Below are positions 1-10,256 of a stretch of 64,000 nucleotides of DNA, in pieces. The notes under the pieces are model-generated. The model saw only the letters and a list, made by a program, of their open reading frames with translations. It had not been told where the DNA came from and made no database searches. The position numbers were made by a program, and so were the translations under genes. The stretch covers positions 484,001 through 548,000 of the forward strand of contig NZ_AP018907.1 in assembly GCF_003966715.1 (NCBI RefSeq). Reading direction: 5' to 3'. Source of the DNA: Blastochloris tepida (lineage in GTDB: Bacteria; Pseudomonadota; Alphaproteobacteria; Rhizobiales; Xanthobacteraceae). Positions within the stretch are counted from its first letter, which is position 1. Every line of letters starts with the position of its first letter.

Positions 1-673
1 CGTCCGGCGCCTTGAACAGCTTCATCAGCTCCAGCCGGATGCGCTCGCGCGACAGTTTTGCGAGACCCGCCCGCTCGGCGAGGCAGGCGTGGAGGCCGGC
101 AGCGTCCGGCGCGCCCACCCCATAGCCGGCGTGGAAGCGGAAGAAGCGCAGGATGCGCAGATAGTCCTCGCGGATGCGGGTGACGGGATCGCCGATGAAC
201 CGCACCCGGCGCCGCGCCAGATCGTCGAAGCCGCCGATCGGGTCATAGACGTGGCCGGTGCGGTCGGCCGAGAAGGCGTTGATGGTGAAGTCGCGGCGCC
301 GCGCATCGGCCTCCCAGTCGCGGCCGAAGGCGACCACGGCGCGCCGTCCGTCGGTCTCGACATCCTGGCGCAGCGTCGTCACCTCGATGCCGACGCCATC
401 GGCCACCACCGTCACCGTGCCGTGGTCGAGCCCGGTCGGCACCGGCTTCAGCCCGGCGGCGAGGGCGCGGCGCATCACCTCGTCCGGGGTGGCGGTGGTG
501 GCGATGTCGATGTCGCCGGGCGGCTGGCCCATCAGGGCGTTGCGGACCGCACCGCCGACCACCCGCGCCTCCTCGCCGTCGCGGTCGAGCACCGCCAGCA
601 CCCGGGCCGGCGGCCCGTCGAACAGCCAGGCGGCACCGGCCAGCGAGGGGACGAGGGCGGTGGAACCGGTCAT
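1..673 (-). CDS. cca: CCA tRNA nucleotidyltransferase (poly(A) polymerase family), 3' end cut by window edge
   Basis: This enzyme adds or repairs the CCA end of tRNAs in the cytoplasm using CTP and ATP. About 224 N-terminal residues are visible; the rest lies beyond position 1. The class II nucleotidyltransferase head is clear: GGAVRN at residues 40-45, the metal-binding pair D54 and D56 in GDIDIAT, then RRRDFTINA near residue 123 and the neck motif REDYLRILRFFRF. The ATG at 671-673 overlaps the stop of the upstream DUF6111 gene (ATGA), so the two are translationally coupled. It is the last visible gene of a four-gene minus-strand operon. A poly(A) polymerase of the same superfamily is the alternative, but this operon position is usual for the CCA enzyme in Hyphomicrobiales. 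Confidence 0.93.
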   Translation of the reverse strand, partial: MTGSTALVPSLAGAAWLFDGPPARVLAVLDRDGEEARVVGGAVRNALMGQPPGDIDIATTATPDEVMRRALAAGLKPVPTGLDHGTVTVVADGVGIEVTTLRQDVETDGRRAVVAFGRDWEADARRRDFTINAFSADRTGHVYDPIGGFDDLARRRVRFIGDPVTRIREDYLRILRFFRFHAGYGVGAPDAAGLHACLAERAGLAKLSRERIRLELMKLFKAPD

Positions 674-933
674 CGGAACTGGCCCGGCACCACCCGGCCA
701 TCCTCGATGTGGGGCGGAATGTAGGTCGAGCCGGCGGGCGCGCGCTCGAACTGGGTGAGCAGCAGCAGGCCGGTCACGGTCAGGATCACCGCCAGCCCGC
801 CGCACCACACCAGCACCGGCACGGTCCAGCTCTCGGCGGAGCGCAGCGGCCGGCGGCGAATGGCGAGATAGATCGCGTAGGCCGCGAACGGGGCGAGGAA
901 CAGCCCGGCCTGGATGAGAAAGGTGCGGAGCAT
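670..933 (-). CDS. DUF6111 family small membrane protein
   Basis: An 87-residue protein of unknown function with two hydrophobic helices (about residues 5-24 and 36-58). An R/P-rich loop lies between them and the tail contains STYIPPHIEDGRVVPGQF. The topology is that of a small inner-membrane protein. It matches what I know of DUF6111, an alphaproteobacterial family usually found between a Nudix hydrolase and the CCA-adding enzyme, as here. The ATG at 931-933 shares one base with the stop of the upstream Nudix gene, and its stop overlaps the start of cca. Co-expression with tRNA and CoA maintenance genes is therefore certain, but no role can be inferred. Confidence 0.85.
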   Translation of the reverse strand: MLRTFLIQAGLFLAPFAAYAIYLAIRRRPLRSAESWTVPVLVWCGGLAVILTVTGLLLLTQFERAPAGSTYIPPHIEDGRVVPGQFR

Positions 934-1589
934 CAGCGATAGACCCGTTCCCAGAGGTTGCGGAGAATCCCGGCGGTGACGCCCCAGATATAGCGGTCGC
1001 CGAACGGCATGGCGTAGTAGGTACGCTCCCGGCCTTTCCACAGGCGCGAATGCTGCAGGTGGTGCGCCGGCTCCATCAGGAAGGCGAGCGGCACCTCGAA
1101 CGCCTCGTCCACCTCGTGCGGGTTGATCATGAGATCGAAGGGCGGCCGCACCACCGCCACCACCGGCAGGATGCGAAAGCCGGTGCGCGACAGATAGGTG
1201 TCGAGCAGCCCCAACGGCGCGACGCGGGCAGGGTCGAGCCCGATCTCCTCCTCGGCCTCGCGCAGCGCCGTGGCGATCGGGGTTTGGTCGGCCGGGTCGA
1301 TCTTGCCGCCGGGGAAGGCGATCTGGCCCGGGTGCTCGGGCAGCGCCGCCGAGCGCTGGGTGAGCAGCACGGTCGGCTCGGGGCGGGCGATCACCGGCAC
1401 CAGCACGGCGGCCGGGCGCGGCGGCGGGCTGCCGGGGGGCATGGCCATCGACGGGTCGAGGTCGTGGTCGCCGCGGATCGCCGCCGGCTCGGCATGGTCC
1501 GCGCCCACCGGCAGCGGATGAAGCCGGGTCTCGACCCGCGCCAGGAAATCGGCCAGCGGGTCGGCTTCTCTCAGGTCAATATCGCTCAC
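933..1589 (-). CDS. CoA pyrophosphatase (Nudix hydrolase)
   Basis: A 218-residue Nudix hydrolase, probably cleaving CoA and its derivatives to 4'-phosphopantetheine and 3',5'-ADP. The CoA-Nudix signature LLTQRSAALPEHPGQIAFPG comes just before the Nudix box, which runs from GGKID to LREAEEEIGLD. The C-terminal half has the strand-rich fold of the family, ending WGVTAGILRNLWERVY. I chose the GTG at 1587-1589 because GTGA overlaps the stop of the DUF1285 gene. A longer reading through that gene in another frame has no support. It is the second gene of the DUF1285-Nudix-DUF6111-cca operon. Confidence 0.9.
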   Translation of the reverse strand: MSDIDLREADPLADFLARVETRLHPLPVGADHAEPAAIRGDHDLDPSMAMPPGSPPPRPAAVLVPVIARPEPTVLLTQRSAALPEHPGQIAFPGGKIDPADQTPIATALREAEEEIGLDPARVAPLGLLDTYLSRTGFRILPVVAVVRPPFDLMINPHEVDEAFEVPLAFLMEPAHHLQHSRLWKGRERTYYAMPFGDRYIWGVTAGILRNLWERVYR

Positions 1590-2215
1590 ATCAACTCCGC
1601 GATCTCGGAGGTCGGCGCCATCGCAAAGAAGCCGCCGCCCGAGGCGATGCCGAACATCGCCCGGCCTTCGACCATCTGCTCCTCGCCCAGCGCCACGAGG
1701 TCGTAGAACAGCGGCCGGGTCAGGCGCGCCCACAGGCCGCGGCGCACGTGCAGGTAGGGCTTCAGGCCGCCGCTCGCCCCGGTCTCGAAGCGCAATGGAT
1801 GCTCCGGGCCGCAGCGCACCACGTCGTCGACATTGGTGCGGAACACCAAGGTGCGCGGGCCGTTGCCGTCGTCCATTGCCATCTCGACCGCCAGGAAGGG
1901 CGAATCCTCGACCGTGATCCCGCATTTCTCGGCGGGCGTCACCAGAACATAGCGCTCGCCCTCGCGCTTGAGGATGGCGGCGAACAGCTTCACCAGCGCC
2001 GGCCGGCCGATCGGCGAGCCCTGGTAGAACCAGGTGCCGTCGCGGCCGATGCGCATGTCGATGTCGCCGCAGTCGGGCGGCGACCACGCCTCGAGCGGCG
2101 GCGGCCCCTTGGCGGCGCCGGCCGCGCGCATCAGCGCCTCCAGCCCGCCGGGGGCAGGGGCATCGCAAGGCTGCGGCGGCGGTTTCCCTGGTTCCGTCAT
2201 CCGTGTCATGGTCAT
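1586..2215 (-). CDS. DUF1285 domain-containing protein
   Basis: A soluble protein of about 209 residues belonging to DUF1285, a family of unknown function. Typical features are the GTWFYQGSPIGRPALVKLFAAIL stretch (given here in full only to locate it, near residues 60-82), the YVLVTPAEK segment, and a C-terminal half rich in beta strands. It opens the minus-strand operon with the Nudix hydrolase, DUF6111 and cca genes. The start is uncertain: ATG codons lie at 2215, 2209 and 2200, none with a strong ribosome-binding site at normal spacing. The leader carries a tandem 15-bp duplication at 2222-2251. Confidence 0.82.
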   Translation of the reverse strand: MTMTRMTEPGKPPPQPCDAPAPGGLEALMRAAGAAKGPPPLEAWSPPDCGDIDMRIGRDGTWFYQGSPIGRPALVKLFAAILKREGERYVLVTPAEKCGITVEDSPFLAVEMAMDDGNGPRTLVFRTNVDDVVRCGPEHPLRFETGASGGLKPYLHVRRGLWARLTRPLFYDLVALGEEQMVEGRAMFGIASGGGFFAMAPTSEIAELM

Positions 2216-2375
2216 TCTATCTATCTGCTTCACCTGTATCTGCTTCACCTTTCTCGCGACAACGTGATCCCCGCATGGCAGCTTCGACCGCATTCACGGA
2301 TAACGTAGTCTGGAACCCTGGGGATCGACGGCGGGGCGCCCTTTGCCCAGCCTGCGACAAGCGGAGATGATGCCG
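2216..2375. promoter_or_regulatory. Divergent intergenic region with a 15-bp tandem duplication
   Basis: The spacer between the divergently transcribed DUF1285 and moxR operons must hold promoters for both. Two copies of a 15-bp unit (TATCTGCTTCACCTG then TATCTGCTTCACCTT) stand head to tail at 2222-2236 and 2237-2251. I see no convincing -35/-10 pair. Confidence 0.5.
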
Positions 2376-3376
<1,001 letters not shown>

Positions 3377-3380
<4 letters not shown>

Positions 3381-4315
3381 CCGGCGCGACACGCTTCGAT
3401 GCCGCGCTGCGCCCGGCCGTCCAGGAGGCGGTGGGGCTGGCCGCAAGCCTGCCGCGCCTCGTGCTGGAGGCCCGCCGCATCGCCCAGACCGTGGTGCACG
3501 GCCTGCACGGCCGCCGCCGCGCCGGCTCGGGCGAAAATTTCTGGCAATACCGCCGCTTCGCCGATGGCGAGCCGGCGCTGCGGATCGACTGGCGGCGCTC
3601 GGCGCGCGACGATCATCTCTATGTGCGCGAGCAGGAATGGGAGGCCGCCCACACCGTGTGGATCTGGCCCGACCGCTCGCGCTCGATGGCCTTCGCCTCG
3701 AAGGGGATCGCTCAGACCAAGGGCGAGCGGGCGCTGGTGGTGGCGTTCGCGCTCGCCGACCTCCTGGTGCGCGGCGGCGAGCGGGTCGGCATGCCCGGCA
3801 CGATGCGCCCCACCGCCAGCCGCAACGTCATTGAGCGCATGGCCGACGCGCTGCTGCATGCCGGCGACGGCGCCGAGAGCCTGCCGCCGCCGTTCGCCGC
3901 GCAGCCGCTGTCCGAGGCCGTGATCCTGTCCGACCTGTGGGAGCCGCTCGACAGCATCGCCGCGACCGTCGACCGCCTTGCCGCCCAGGGCCTGCATGGC
4001 CATCTGGTGCAGATCGTCGATCCGGCCGAGGAAACCTTCCCCTATGCCGGCCGCGTCGAGTTCCACGAGGAGGAGGCGGGCCTGACCATCACCGCCGGCC
4101 GCGCCGAGAGCTGGCGCCAGGACTATCAGACCCGCCTCGCCGCCCATCGCGAGGGGCTGAAGGCCATGGCGCTGGCGCACGGCTGGACCTTCGCCATCCA
4201 CCGCACCGACCGGCCGGCGACCGAGCTGCTGCTGGCGCTGCACGCCCGCATGGGCGAGGGCCGTCCGGTCGCCAATCGCCGCAGCGCGAGCTTTGAGCCG
4301 GCGGAGCCCGCCTGA
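3377..4315 (+). CDS. DUF58 domain-containing protein
   Basis: A 312-residue soluble DUF58 protein. The family is a degenerate von Willebrand A-like domain and the usual partner of MoxR ATPases. The signature region GSGENFWQYRRFADGEPALR (residues about 49-68) followed by IDWRRSARDDHLYVREQEWE is intact. An Asp-x-Ser-x-Ser-like segment, DRSRSM, stands where the metal-binding motif of true VWA domains would be. Unlike many DUF58 proteins there are no N-terminal membrane helices. The ATG overlaps the moxR stop and the stop codon overlaps the next start, so all three genes are coupled. Confidence 0.92.
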
Positions 4316-7158
4316 TGCTGCCGCTCGCCTTCGCCTCGCCCGCACTCCTCTTCGCGCTCGCCGCGCTGCCGCTGCTGTGGTGGCTGTTGCGCTTCGTGCC
4401 GCCGCGGCCGCGCCGCGTCGCCTTTCCGCCGGCCCGCCTGCTGCTCGATGTCGAGCCGAAGGAGGAGACCCCGGCGCGCTCGCCGTGGTGGCTCCTGCTG
4501 CTGCGCCTGCTGCTCGCCGCGCTGGTGATCCTCGCCGCCGCCGGCCCGGTGTGGAACCCGCCGCCGGCCACCCGCGAGGCGGCCGGTCCGCTGGTGCTGC
4601 TGATCGACAATGGCTGGACGGCCGCCGCAAGCTGGGAGCGGCGCATGGCGGCGGCCGAAGCCGCGATCACCGAGGCCGAGGCGGGCGGGCGCGGCATCGC
4701 CGTGGTGCCAACCGCCGAGCCGCTGCGCGACGTCTCGATCCGCACGCCGAGCGAGGCGCGGGTGCGCCTGCGGGCGTTGAAGCCGCAGCCGTTCACGCCC
4801 GACCGCCGGGTGATCCTTCCGGGGCTCGAAAAACTTCTCTCTTCGGCCGGCGAGGCCGGGCTGGTGTGGCTGTCGGATGCCGCCGACACCGGCGACGGCG
4901 CGGCCTTCGTCACCGCGCTCGGCCGCCTTGCCGAGGGGCGGCCGGTCACCGTGCTGGCCGGCGGGCTGCCGCCGGCCCGGGCGCTGGCGGCCGCCGCCAA
5001 TTCCGGCGCCGGCCTCAGCGTCACCGTGCTGCGCGCCAGCGCTGCGGGCGAGGCGTCCGGCATCGTGCGGGCGGTGGATCTGAAGGGCCTGCCGCTCGGC
5101 CAGGCGGTGTTCGCGTTCGCGGACGGGGCGCTGGAGGCCACCGCCACCTTCGACCTGCCGATCGAGATCCGGAACGACATCGCCCGGCTGGAGATCGTGG
5201 GCGAGCGTTCCTCCGGCGCGGTGCAGCTGCTCGACGAGCGCTGGCGGCGGCGCACGGTCGGCATCGTCACCGGCTCGACCGCCGACACCGCCCAGCCGCT
5301 GCTGGCCGGCGGTTTCTATCTCGGCCGCGCCATCGAGCCGTTCGCCGATGTGCGCCTCGCCGAGCGCACCTCGCCGAGCGAGGCGGTGGACCGCTTCATC
5401 GACATGGGCCTGCCGCTGATCGTGATGGCCGATGTCGGCACCCTCACCGGCGAGGCGCGCGACGCGCTGATCCGCTGGGTCGAGGCCGGCGGCATCCTGG
5501 TGCGCTTCGCCGGCCCGCGGCTCGCGGCCGGTGCCGACGAGCTGCTGCCGGTGCGGCTGCGCCCCGGCGGGCGGGTGCTGGGCGGCAAGCTCTCCTGGGA
5601 GCAGCCCCAGAAGATCGGCGGCTTCGCCAAGGAGGGGCCGTTCGCTGGCCTTGCGGTGCCCTCAGACGTCACCATCACCCGGCAGGTGCTGGCCGAGCCC
5701 GATGGCCTGCTGTTTGAGCGCACCTGGGCGGCGCTGACCGACGGCACGCCGCTGGTCACCGGCAGCAGGCACGGCAAGGGCGTCGTCGTGCTGTTCCATG
5801 TCGCGGCCGACACCTCATGGTCGGACCTGCCGCTGTCGGGCACCTTCGTCGAGATGCTGCGGCGGATCGTGGCGCTCGCCGGCTCCGGTGCCGGCCCCGC
5901 CAAGGGCGCGGGCACGGCGGCTGCCACCGGCGAGGCCGGCGCCACCGCCGCCGGCACGGTGCCGCCCGCCCGCCTGCTCGACGGTTTCGGCGCCTTCCAG
6001 CCGCCCGGTGCGGCGGCGAAGCCCTTGCCGGCCGGCTTCCGCGGCCGCGGCACGCCGGACAATCCGCCGGGCTTCTACGGCGTCGCCGAGGCGCTGGTGG
6101 CGGTCAACACGCTGGCGCCGCAGGACCGCCTCGCGCCGCTCGATCTCGCGCCGCTCGATGCGACGGTCGAGGCCTATCGGGCCGGCGATCCGATCGACCT
6201 GCGCCGGCACGTGCTGGCTTTGGCCTTCGGCCTGTTCCTGCTCGATGCGCTGATCGTGCTGGCGATGGCCGGCGGGCTGGCGCGGCTCGGCGCGGCGCGG
6301 CGGGCCTCGGGCGTCGCGGTGCTGATCGCGGCGGCGCTCGCGCTCGGTGCCGGCGACGTCAAGGCGCAAGGGGCGAAGGCCGCGCCGCCGCCGCCATCGG
6401 TCGATGAGTTCGCGCTGCACGCCGCGGCCAAGACGCGGCTCGCTTATGTCGTTACCGGCGATGCCGAGGTCGACCGCATCTCGCGCGCCGGGCTGGAGGG
6501 GCTGTCGCGCTTCCTCGCCCAGCGCACGGCGCTGGAATCGGCCGAGCCGATCGGCGTCGATCCGGCGCGCGACGAATTGGCGTTCTTTCCGCTGCTCTAC
6601 TGGCCGGTGGTGCCGGGGGTACGGGCGCCGTCGCCGGAGACTTTGGCGCGCATCGACGCCTTCATGAAGAACGGCGGCACCATCCTGTTCGACACGCGCG
6701 ATGCGCTGGAGGCGGCGCCATTGGAGCGCGGCGCCGCGACGCCGGGCATGGCCGGGCTGCGCACCATCCTGTCGGCGCTCGACATTCCGGCGCTGGAGCC
6801 GGTGCCGCGCGATCACGTGCTGACCAAGTCGTTCTACATCCTGCGCGACTTTCCCGGCCGCTACGCCTCCGGCCAGCTGTGGGTGGAGGCGCTGCCGGCG
6901 GCGAGCGGCGACGAGGATGCGCGGCCCGCGCGCTCGGGCGACGGCGTGTCGCCGATCCTCATCACCTCGAACGATCTGGCCGGCGCCTGGGCGATCGAGC
7001 GCAGCGGCGAGCCGATGCTGCCGCTGGTGCCGGGCGATCTGCGCCAGCGCGAGTTCGCCTACCGCGTCGGCGTCAACATCGTGATGTATGTGCTGACCGG
7101 CAGCTACAAGGCCGATCAGGTCCACATCCCGGCGCTGCTGGAACGGCTGGGGCAATGA
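4315..7158 (+). CDS. BatA-like N-terminal domain plus DUF4159 membrane protein
   Basis: A 947-residue inner-membrane protein. The N-terminus has two helices (about 8-25 and 58-77) flanking a PPRPRRVAFPPARLL linker, typical of the BatA/aerotolerance regulator N-terminal domain. A long alpha/beta region follows. Another transmembrane pair lies at about 625-680. The C-terminal 250 residues are DUF4159, beginning near VDEFALHAAAKTRLAY and containing FMKNGGTILFDTRDALE. DUF4159 adopts a glutamine amidotransferase-like fold, but I see no clear catalytic Cys. It probably anchors the MoxR/DUF58 complex to the membrane; its biochemical activity is unknown. Confidence 0.9.
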   Translation: MLPLAFASPALLFALAALPLLWWLLRFVPPRPRRVAFPPARLLLDVEPKEETPARSPWWLLLLRLLLAALVILAAAGPVWNPPPATREAAGPLVLLIDNGWTAAASWERRMAAAEAAITEAEAGGRGIAVVPTAEPLRDVSIRTPSEARVRLRALKPQPFTPDRRVILPGLEKLLSSAGEAGLVWLSDAADTGDGAAFVTALGRLAEGRPVTVLAGGLPPARALAAAANSGAGLSVTVLRASAAGEASGIVRAVDLKGLPLGQAVFAFADGALEATATFDLPIEIRNDIARLEIVGERSSGAVQLLDERWRRRTVGIVTGSTADTAQPLLAGGFYLGRAIEPFADVRLAERTSPSEAVDRFIDMGLPLIVMADVGTLTGEARDALIRWVEAGGILVRFAGPRLAAGADELLPVRLRPGGRVLGGKLSWEQPQKIGGFAKEGPFAGLAVPSDVTITRQVLAEPDGLLFERTWAALTDGTPLVTGSRHGKGVVVLFHVAADTSWSDLPLSGTFVEMLRRIVALAGSGAGPAKGAGTAAATGEAGATAAGTVPPARLLDGFGAFQPPGAAAKPLPAGFRGRGTPDNPPGFYGVAEALVAVNTLAPQDRLAPLDLAPLDATVEAYRAGDPIDLRRHVLALAFGLFLLDALIVLAMAGGLARLGAARRASGVAVLIAAALALGAGDVKAQGAKAAPPPPSVDEFALHAAAKTRLAYVVTGDAEVDRISRAGLEGLSRFLAQRTALESAEPIGVDPARDELAFFPLLYWPVVPGVRAPSPETLARIDAFMKNGGTILFDTRDALEAAPLERGAATPGMAGLRTILSALDIPALEPVPRDHVLTKSFYILRDFPGRYASGQLWVEALPAASGDEDARPARSGDGVSPILITSNDLAGAWAIERSGEPMLPLVPGDLRQREFAYRVGVNIVMYVLTGSYKADQVHIPALLERLGQ

Positions 7159-7210
7159 CGATGTTTCGCGGCGATCGGATCGGAATACACGTCGGCCGGG
7201 CGCCGCGCGC

Positions 7211-7367
7211 TCTTTCCCTCTCCCCTTGCGGGAGAGGGTGCCCGAGCGAAGCGAGGGCGGGTGAGGGGTGAATTTGAAACGTGAACCCGCATGCCCCCCT
7301 CACCCGGCTCGGACTTCGCGTTGCTCAGTCCTCGCCACCCTCTCCCGCAAGGGGAGAGGGAAGAAAG
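7211..7367. repeat. Palindromic intergenic repeat, family A, full copy
   Basis: A long inverted repeat. Its outer arms begin CTTTCCCTCTCCCCTTGCGG and end with the reverse complement at about 7336-7363. Inner segments (GTGAGGGG and CCCCTCAC, plus GAGCGAAGCGAG-like bases) pair as well. Related copies lie at 31433-31530 and 34944-34973. Such elements are common in Hyphomicrobiales genomes and are probably mobilised or gene-converted repeats. This copy separates the third and fourth genes of the MoxR operon, where a hairpin of this size may reduce transcription of the last gene. Confidence 0.8.
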
Positions 7368-7408
7368 GAGCCGGGCCAATCGCCTGGAAACCGAATGAGG
7401 CGCGCTGA

Positions 7409-9481
7409 ATGAATCTGGGCATCGCCTTCTCGCCGCTGGTGCCGCTGCCCTGGCTTTATGCCGCCATCGCGGCAGCCGGCATCGTGGCGCTGCTGCTTGT
7501 CGCGAGCCGCACGCGCGGCGCGGCGTTCCGGGCGCTGGCGCTCGGTCTCGCGGTGCTGGCGCTCGCCAATCCGGCGCTGACCCACGAGGAGCGCGAGCCG
7601 CTGCCGGCGGTGGTGGCGGTGGTGGTCGACAGGAGCCCGAGCCAGAATTTCGGCGAACGCCGCGCCGAGACCGAGGCCGCGCGCGCCGAGCTTGCCGAGC
7701 GCCTCGCGCGGCTTCCCAACACCGAGGTGCGCTGGATCGACGGCGGCGAGGGTGATGGCGAGAGCGACGGCACGCGGCTGTTCGAGGCGCTGGAAAGCGG
7801 GCTCGCCGACGTGCCGCCCGAGCGCATCGCCGGCGCCATCCTGATCACCGACGGCCGCGTGCACGACGTGCCGGCGCAGGCCTCGGCGCTCGGTTTCCAG
7901 GCGCCGCTGCACGCGCTGGTCACCGGCCGCGCCGGCGAGCGCGACCGCCGCATCGCCCTGGTGCAGACGCCGCGCTTCGGCATCGTCGGCCAGTCGCAGA
8001 CCGTCGCCTTCCGCGTCGAGGACGAGGGCACGGCGCCGGGCGGGCGGGCCACCGTCACCGTCCGCCGCGACGGCGACCTGATCGGCATGCTGACGGCGAC
8101 CGCCGGCGAGGTGATGCGCGTCCCGGTCGAGATCACCCATGCCGGGCCGAACATCGTCGAGATCGAGGCGACGCCGATCGAGGGCGAGCTGACGCCGCTC
8201 AACAACCGCGCCGCCATCGCCATCGACGGCGTGCGCGAGAAGCTGCGCGTGCTGCTGGTCTCCGGCGAGCCGCATGCCGGCGAGCGCACATGGCGCAACC
8301 TGCTGAAGTCCGACGCCGCGGTCGATCTCATCCACTTCACCATCCTGCGCCCGCCGGAGAAGCAGGACGGCACGCCGATCAACGAGCTGTCGCTGATCGC
8401 CTTTCCGACGCGCGAGCTGTTCCAGCAGAAGATCGGCGATTTCGACCTCATCATCTTCGACCGCTACACCCAGCAGGGCGTGCTGCCGCTTTTGTATTTC
8501 GAGAACATCGCCCGCTATGTGCGGGGCGGCGGCGCGGTGCTGGTGGCGGCGGGGCCGGATTACGCGAGCTCGGATTCGATCTTCCGCACGCCGCTCGAAG
8601 GCGTGCTGCCGGCCGAGCCCACCGGCAACGTCACCGAGAAGCCGTTCCACGCCCGCCTCACCGAGGCCGGCCGCCGCCACCCGGTGACGCGCTCGCTCGA
8701 CGGCGCGTCGTTCGATCCGCCGCGCTGGAGCCGGTTCTTCCGGGTGGTCGACACCCACGCCACGCCGGGGGCGGCGACCCTGCTCGGCGCGCCGGAGGAG
8801 CGGCCGGTGCTGGTGCTGGCGCGCGAGGGCGAGGGCCGGGTGGCGCTGATCCTGTCCGACCACATCTGGCTGTGGGCGCGGGGCTTCGAGGGCGGCGGGC
8901 CGCACCTCGACCTGCTGCGCCGGCTGTCGCACTGGCTGATGAAGGAGCCCGAGCTGGAGGAGGAGCGGCTGCGCCTGCTGGTGCGCGGCCGCGGCCTCTT
9001 GGTCGAGCGCCAGAGCATGACCGACACCGTGCCGCCGGTGACGCTGACCTCGCCCTCCGGCCAGACCCGCACGGTGACGCTGACCAGCGCCGAGCCCGGC
9101 ATCTGGCGCGCCGAGGTGGAGGCGCGCGAGCTCGGCCTGTGGCGGGCGAATGACGGCACGCTGTCGGCGCTGGTCAATGTCGGGCCGATCAATCCGCGCG
9201 AGGTGTCCGAGGTCACCAGCACCACCGAGGTGCTGGCGCCGATCGCCAAGGCCACCGGCGGCGGGGTGATCCGCATCGCCGCCAAGGATCGCGTCGAGCT
9301 GCCGCGCGTGCTGGCGATCCGCGGCACGGACCGCTTCGCCGGCAATGACTGGATCGGCCTCCGGACCCGCGACGCCCATACGGTGACCGGGCTCACGCTA
9401 TTCCCGGTGCTGGCGGGCCTCGCCGGCCTGCTGCTGCTGCTCGCCGCCTTCACCGCCGCGTGGGTGCGGGAGGGGCGGTAG
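7409..9481 (+). CDS. Large membrane protein of the MoxR operon (VWA/amidotransferase-like folds)
   Basis: A 690-residue protein with two N-terminal helices (about 12-32 and 40-54) and one C-terminal helix (about 660-682), so most of it faces the periplasm. Residues 65-180 resemble a von Willebrand A fold: VVVDRSPSQNF approximates a DxSxS motif and AILITDGRVHD a later strand. Residues 280-470 contain a class I glutamine amidotransferase-like region (LRVLLVSGEPHAG, DFDLIIFDRYTQ, GGGAVLVAAGPDY). The catalytic Cys expected there is not obvious, so it is probably structural. It is the fourth gene of the MoxR-DUF58-DUF4159 cluster. Its role is unknown; envelope stress or complex assembly is a guess from the neighbours. 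Confidence 0.82.
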   Translation: MNLGIAFSPLVPLPWLYAAIAAAGIVALLLVASRTRGAAFRALALGLAVLALANPALTHEEREPLPAVVAVVVDRSPSQNFGERRAETEAARAELAERLARLPNTEVRWIDGGEGDGESDGTRLFEALESGLADVPPERIAGAILITDGRVHDVPAQASALGFQAPLHALVTGRAGERDRRIALVQTPRFGIVGQSQTVAFRVEDEGTAPGGRATVTVRRDGDLIGMLTATAGEVMRVPVEITHAGPNIVEIEATPIEGELTPLNNRAAIAIDGVREKLRVLLVSGEPHAGERTWRNLLKSDAAVDLIHFTILRPPEKQDGTPINELSLIAFPTRELFQQKIGDFDLIIFDRYTQQGVLPLLYFENIARYVRGGGAVLVAAGPDYASSDSIFRTPLEGVLPAEPTGNVTEKPFHARLTEAGRRHPVTRSLDGASFDPPRWSRFFRVVDTHATPGAATLLGAPEERPVLVLAREGEGRVALILSDHIWLWARGFEGGGPHLDLLRRLSHWLMKEPELEEERLRLLVRGRGLLVERQSMTDTVPPVTLTSPSGQTRTVTLTSAEPGIWRAEVEARELGLWRANDGTLSALVNVGPINPREVSEVTSTTEVLAPIAKATGGGVIRIAAKDRVELPRVLAIRGTDRFAGNDWIGLRTRDAHTVTGLTLFPVLAGLAGLLLLLAAFTAAWVREGR

Positions 9482-9520
9482 CGCGGGCGCCCTTCATTTT
9501 TCAATTGTGGAGCATAATAC

Positions 9521-10228
9521 ATGTATAAAGATGGCTGGGGAGCGATACTCGGCGGGAAGCAAAGTGATATTGAAGACTGGGCTCTCTGCCTAGGAAATGG
9601 ATTTGACCCTTGTGTTGAGCGAGTCCAGAACGACTTCATACTTAGATCATCGACGTTTGATTCTATTGATAATGCAGAGGATCTTAAGACCAAGGCCGCA
9701 GCACTGATTGACACGCTTAACGGGGCGTTGTCGCTCGATCAAAATAGCGGGAGGGTTGAATTCGGCGGTGCTGCTGCGTTCCGAGATGGTAATGTTAACC
9801 GAACCATATTTGCCGAGATCCACGAAGGGTTGCGTGTAAAAGCTCGCGCCACAGCAACAGTCATTGACAGGGATGGAAATTTCGTAACCCAAAAGCCGCA
9901 GCCCAGCACTGTTCAGAATTGGATATCAAAAATACATAAGGACGAGCTTCTTGAAGATGCTCTTATATTCTTCGGGCGAGCCTCCGACTGGTTTGATCTA
10001 TATAAATCTCTTGAGTGCCTGATTCGAAGATTTGGGTCAGAGCAGGCTTTCTTTGAGTGGGCCGGGCCTGAGAGTCAGGCCAGACTGTTAAAACAGACGG
10101 CAAACTGGCACCGCCACGCTCCCAAGAAAAATGAACGCCCTGTAAGGCCCTTGAGTTTTGACCAAGCACGGGGCGCCCTGGGATTTCTGCTCAATCGCGC
10201 TCTGAATGAAACAAGCTCAAATAAGTAG
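9521..10228 (+). CDS. Orphan low-GC hypothetical protein
   Basis: A 235-residue protein I do not recognise. The reading frame is convincing: GGAG lies eight bases before the ATG, codon use is consistent throughout, and a hairpin follows it. The DNA is near half GC, with many A/T-ending codons, while both neighbours strongly prefer G/C-ending codons. It therefore looks recently acquired. The sequence has no signal peptide or membrane helix. The C-terminal half is helical and contains DWFDLYKSLECLIRRFG, EQAFFEWAG and TANWHRHA. This resembles HEPN-like or uncharacterised helical proteins only in general character; no catalytic motif is evident. No mobility gene lies next to it. Confidence 0.75.
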   Translation: MYKDGWGAILGGKQSDIEDWALCLGNGFDPCVERVQNDFILRSSTFDSIDNAEDLKTKAAALIDTLNGALSLDQNSGRVEFGGAAAFRDGNVNRTIFAEIHEGLRVKARATATVIDRDGNFVTQKPQPSTVQNWISKIHKDELLEDALIFFGRASDWFDLYKSLECLIRRFGSEQAFFEWAGPESQARLLKQTANWHRHAPKKNERPVRPLSFDQARGALGFLLNRALNETSSNK

Positions 10229-10256
10229 GCAAGAGACCAACAGCAAAAACAGCTCA

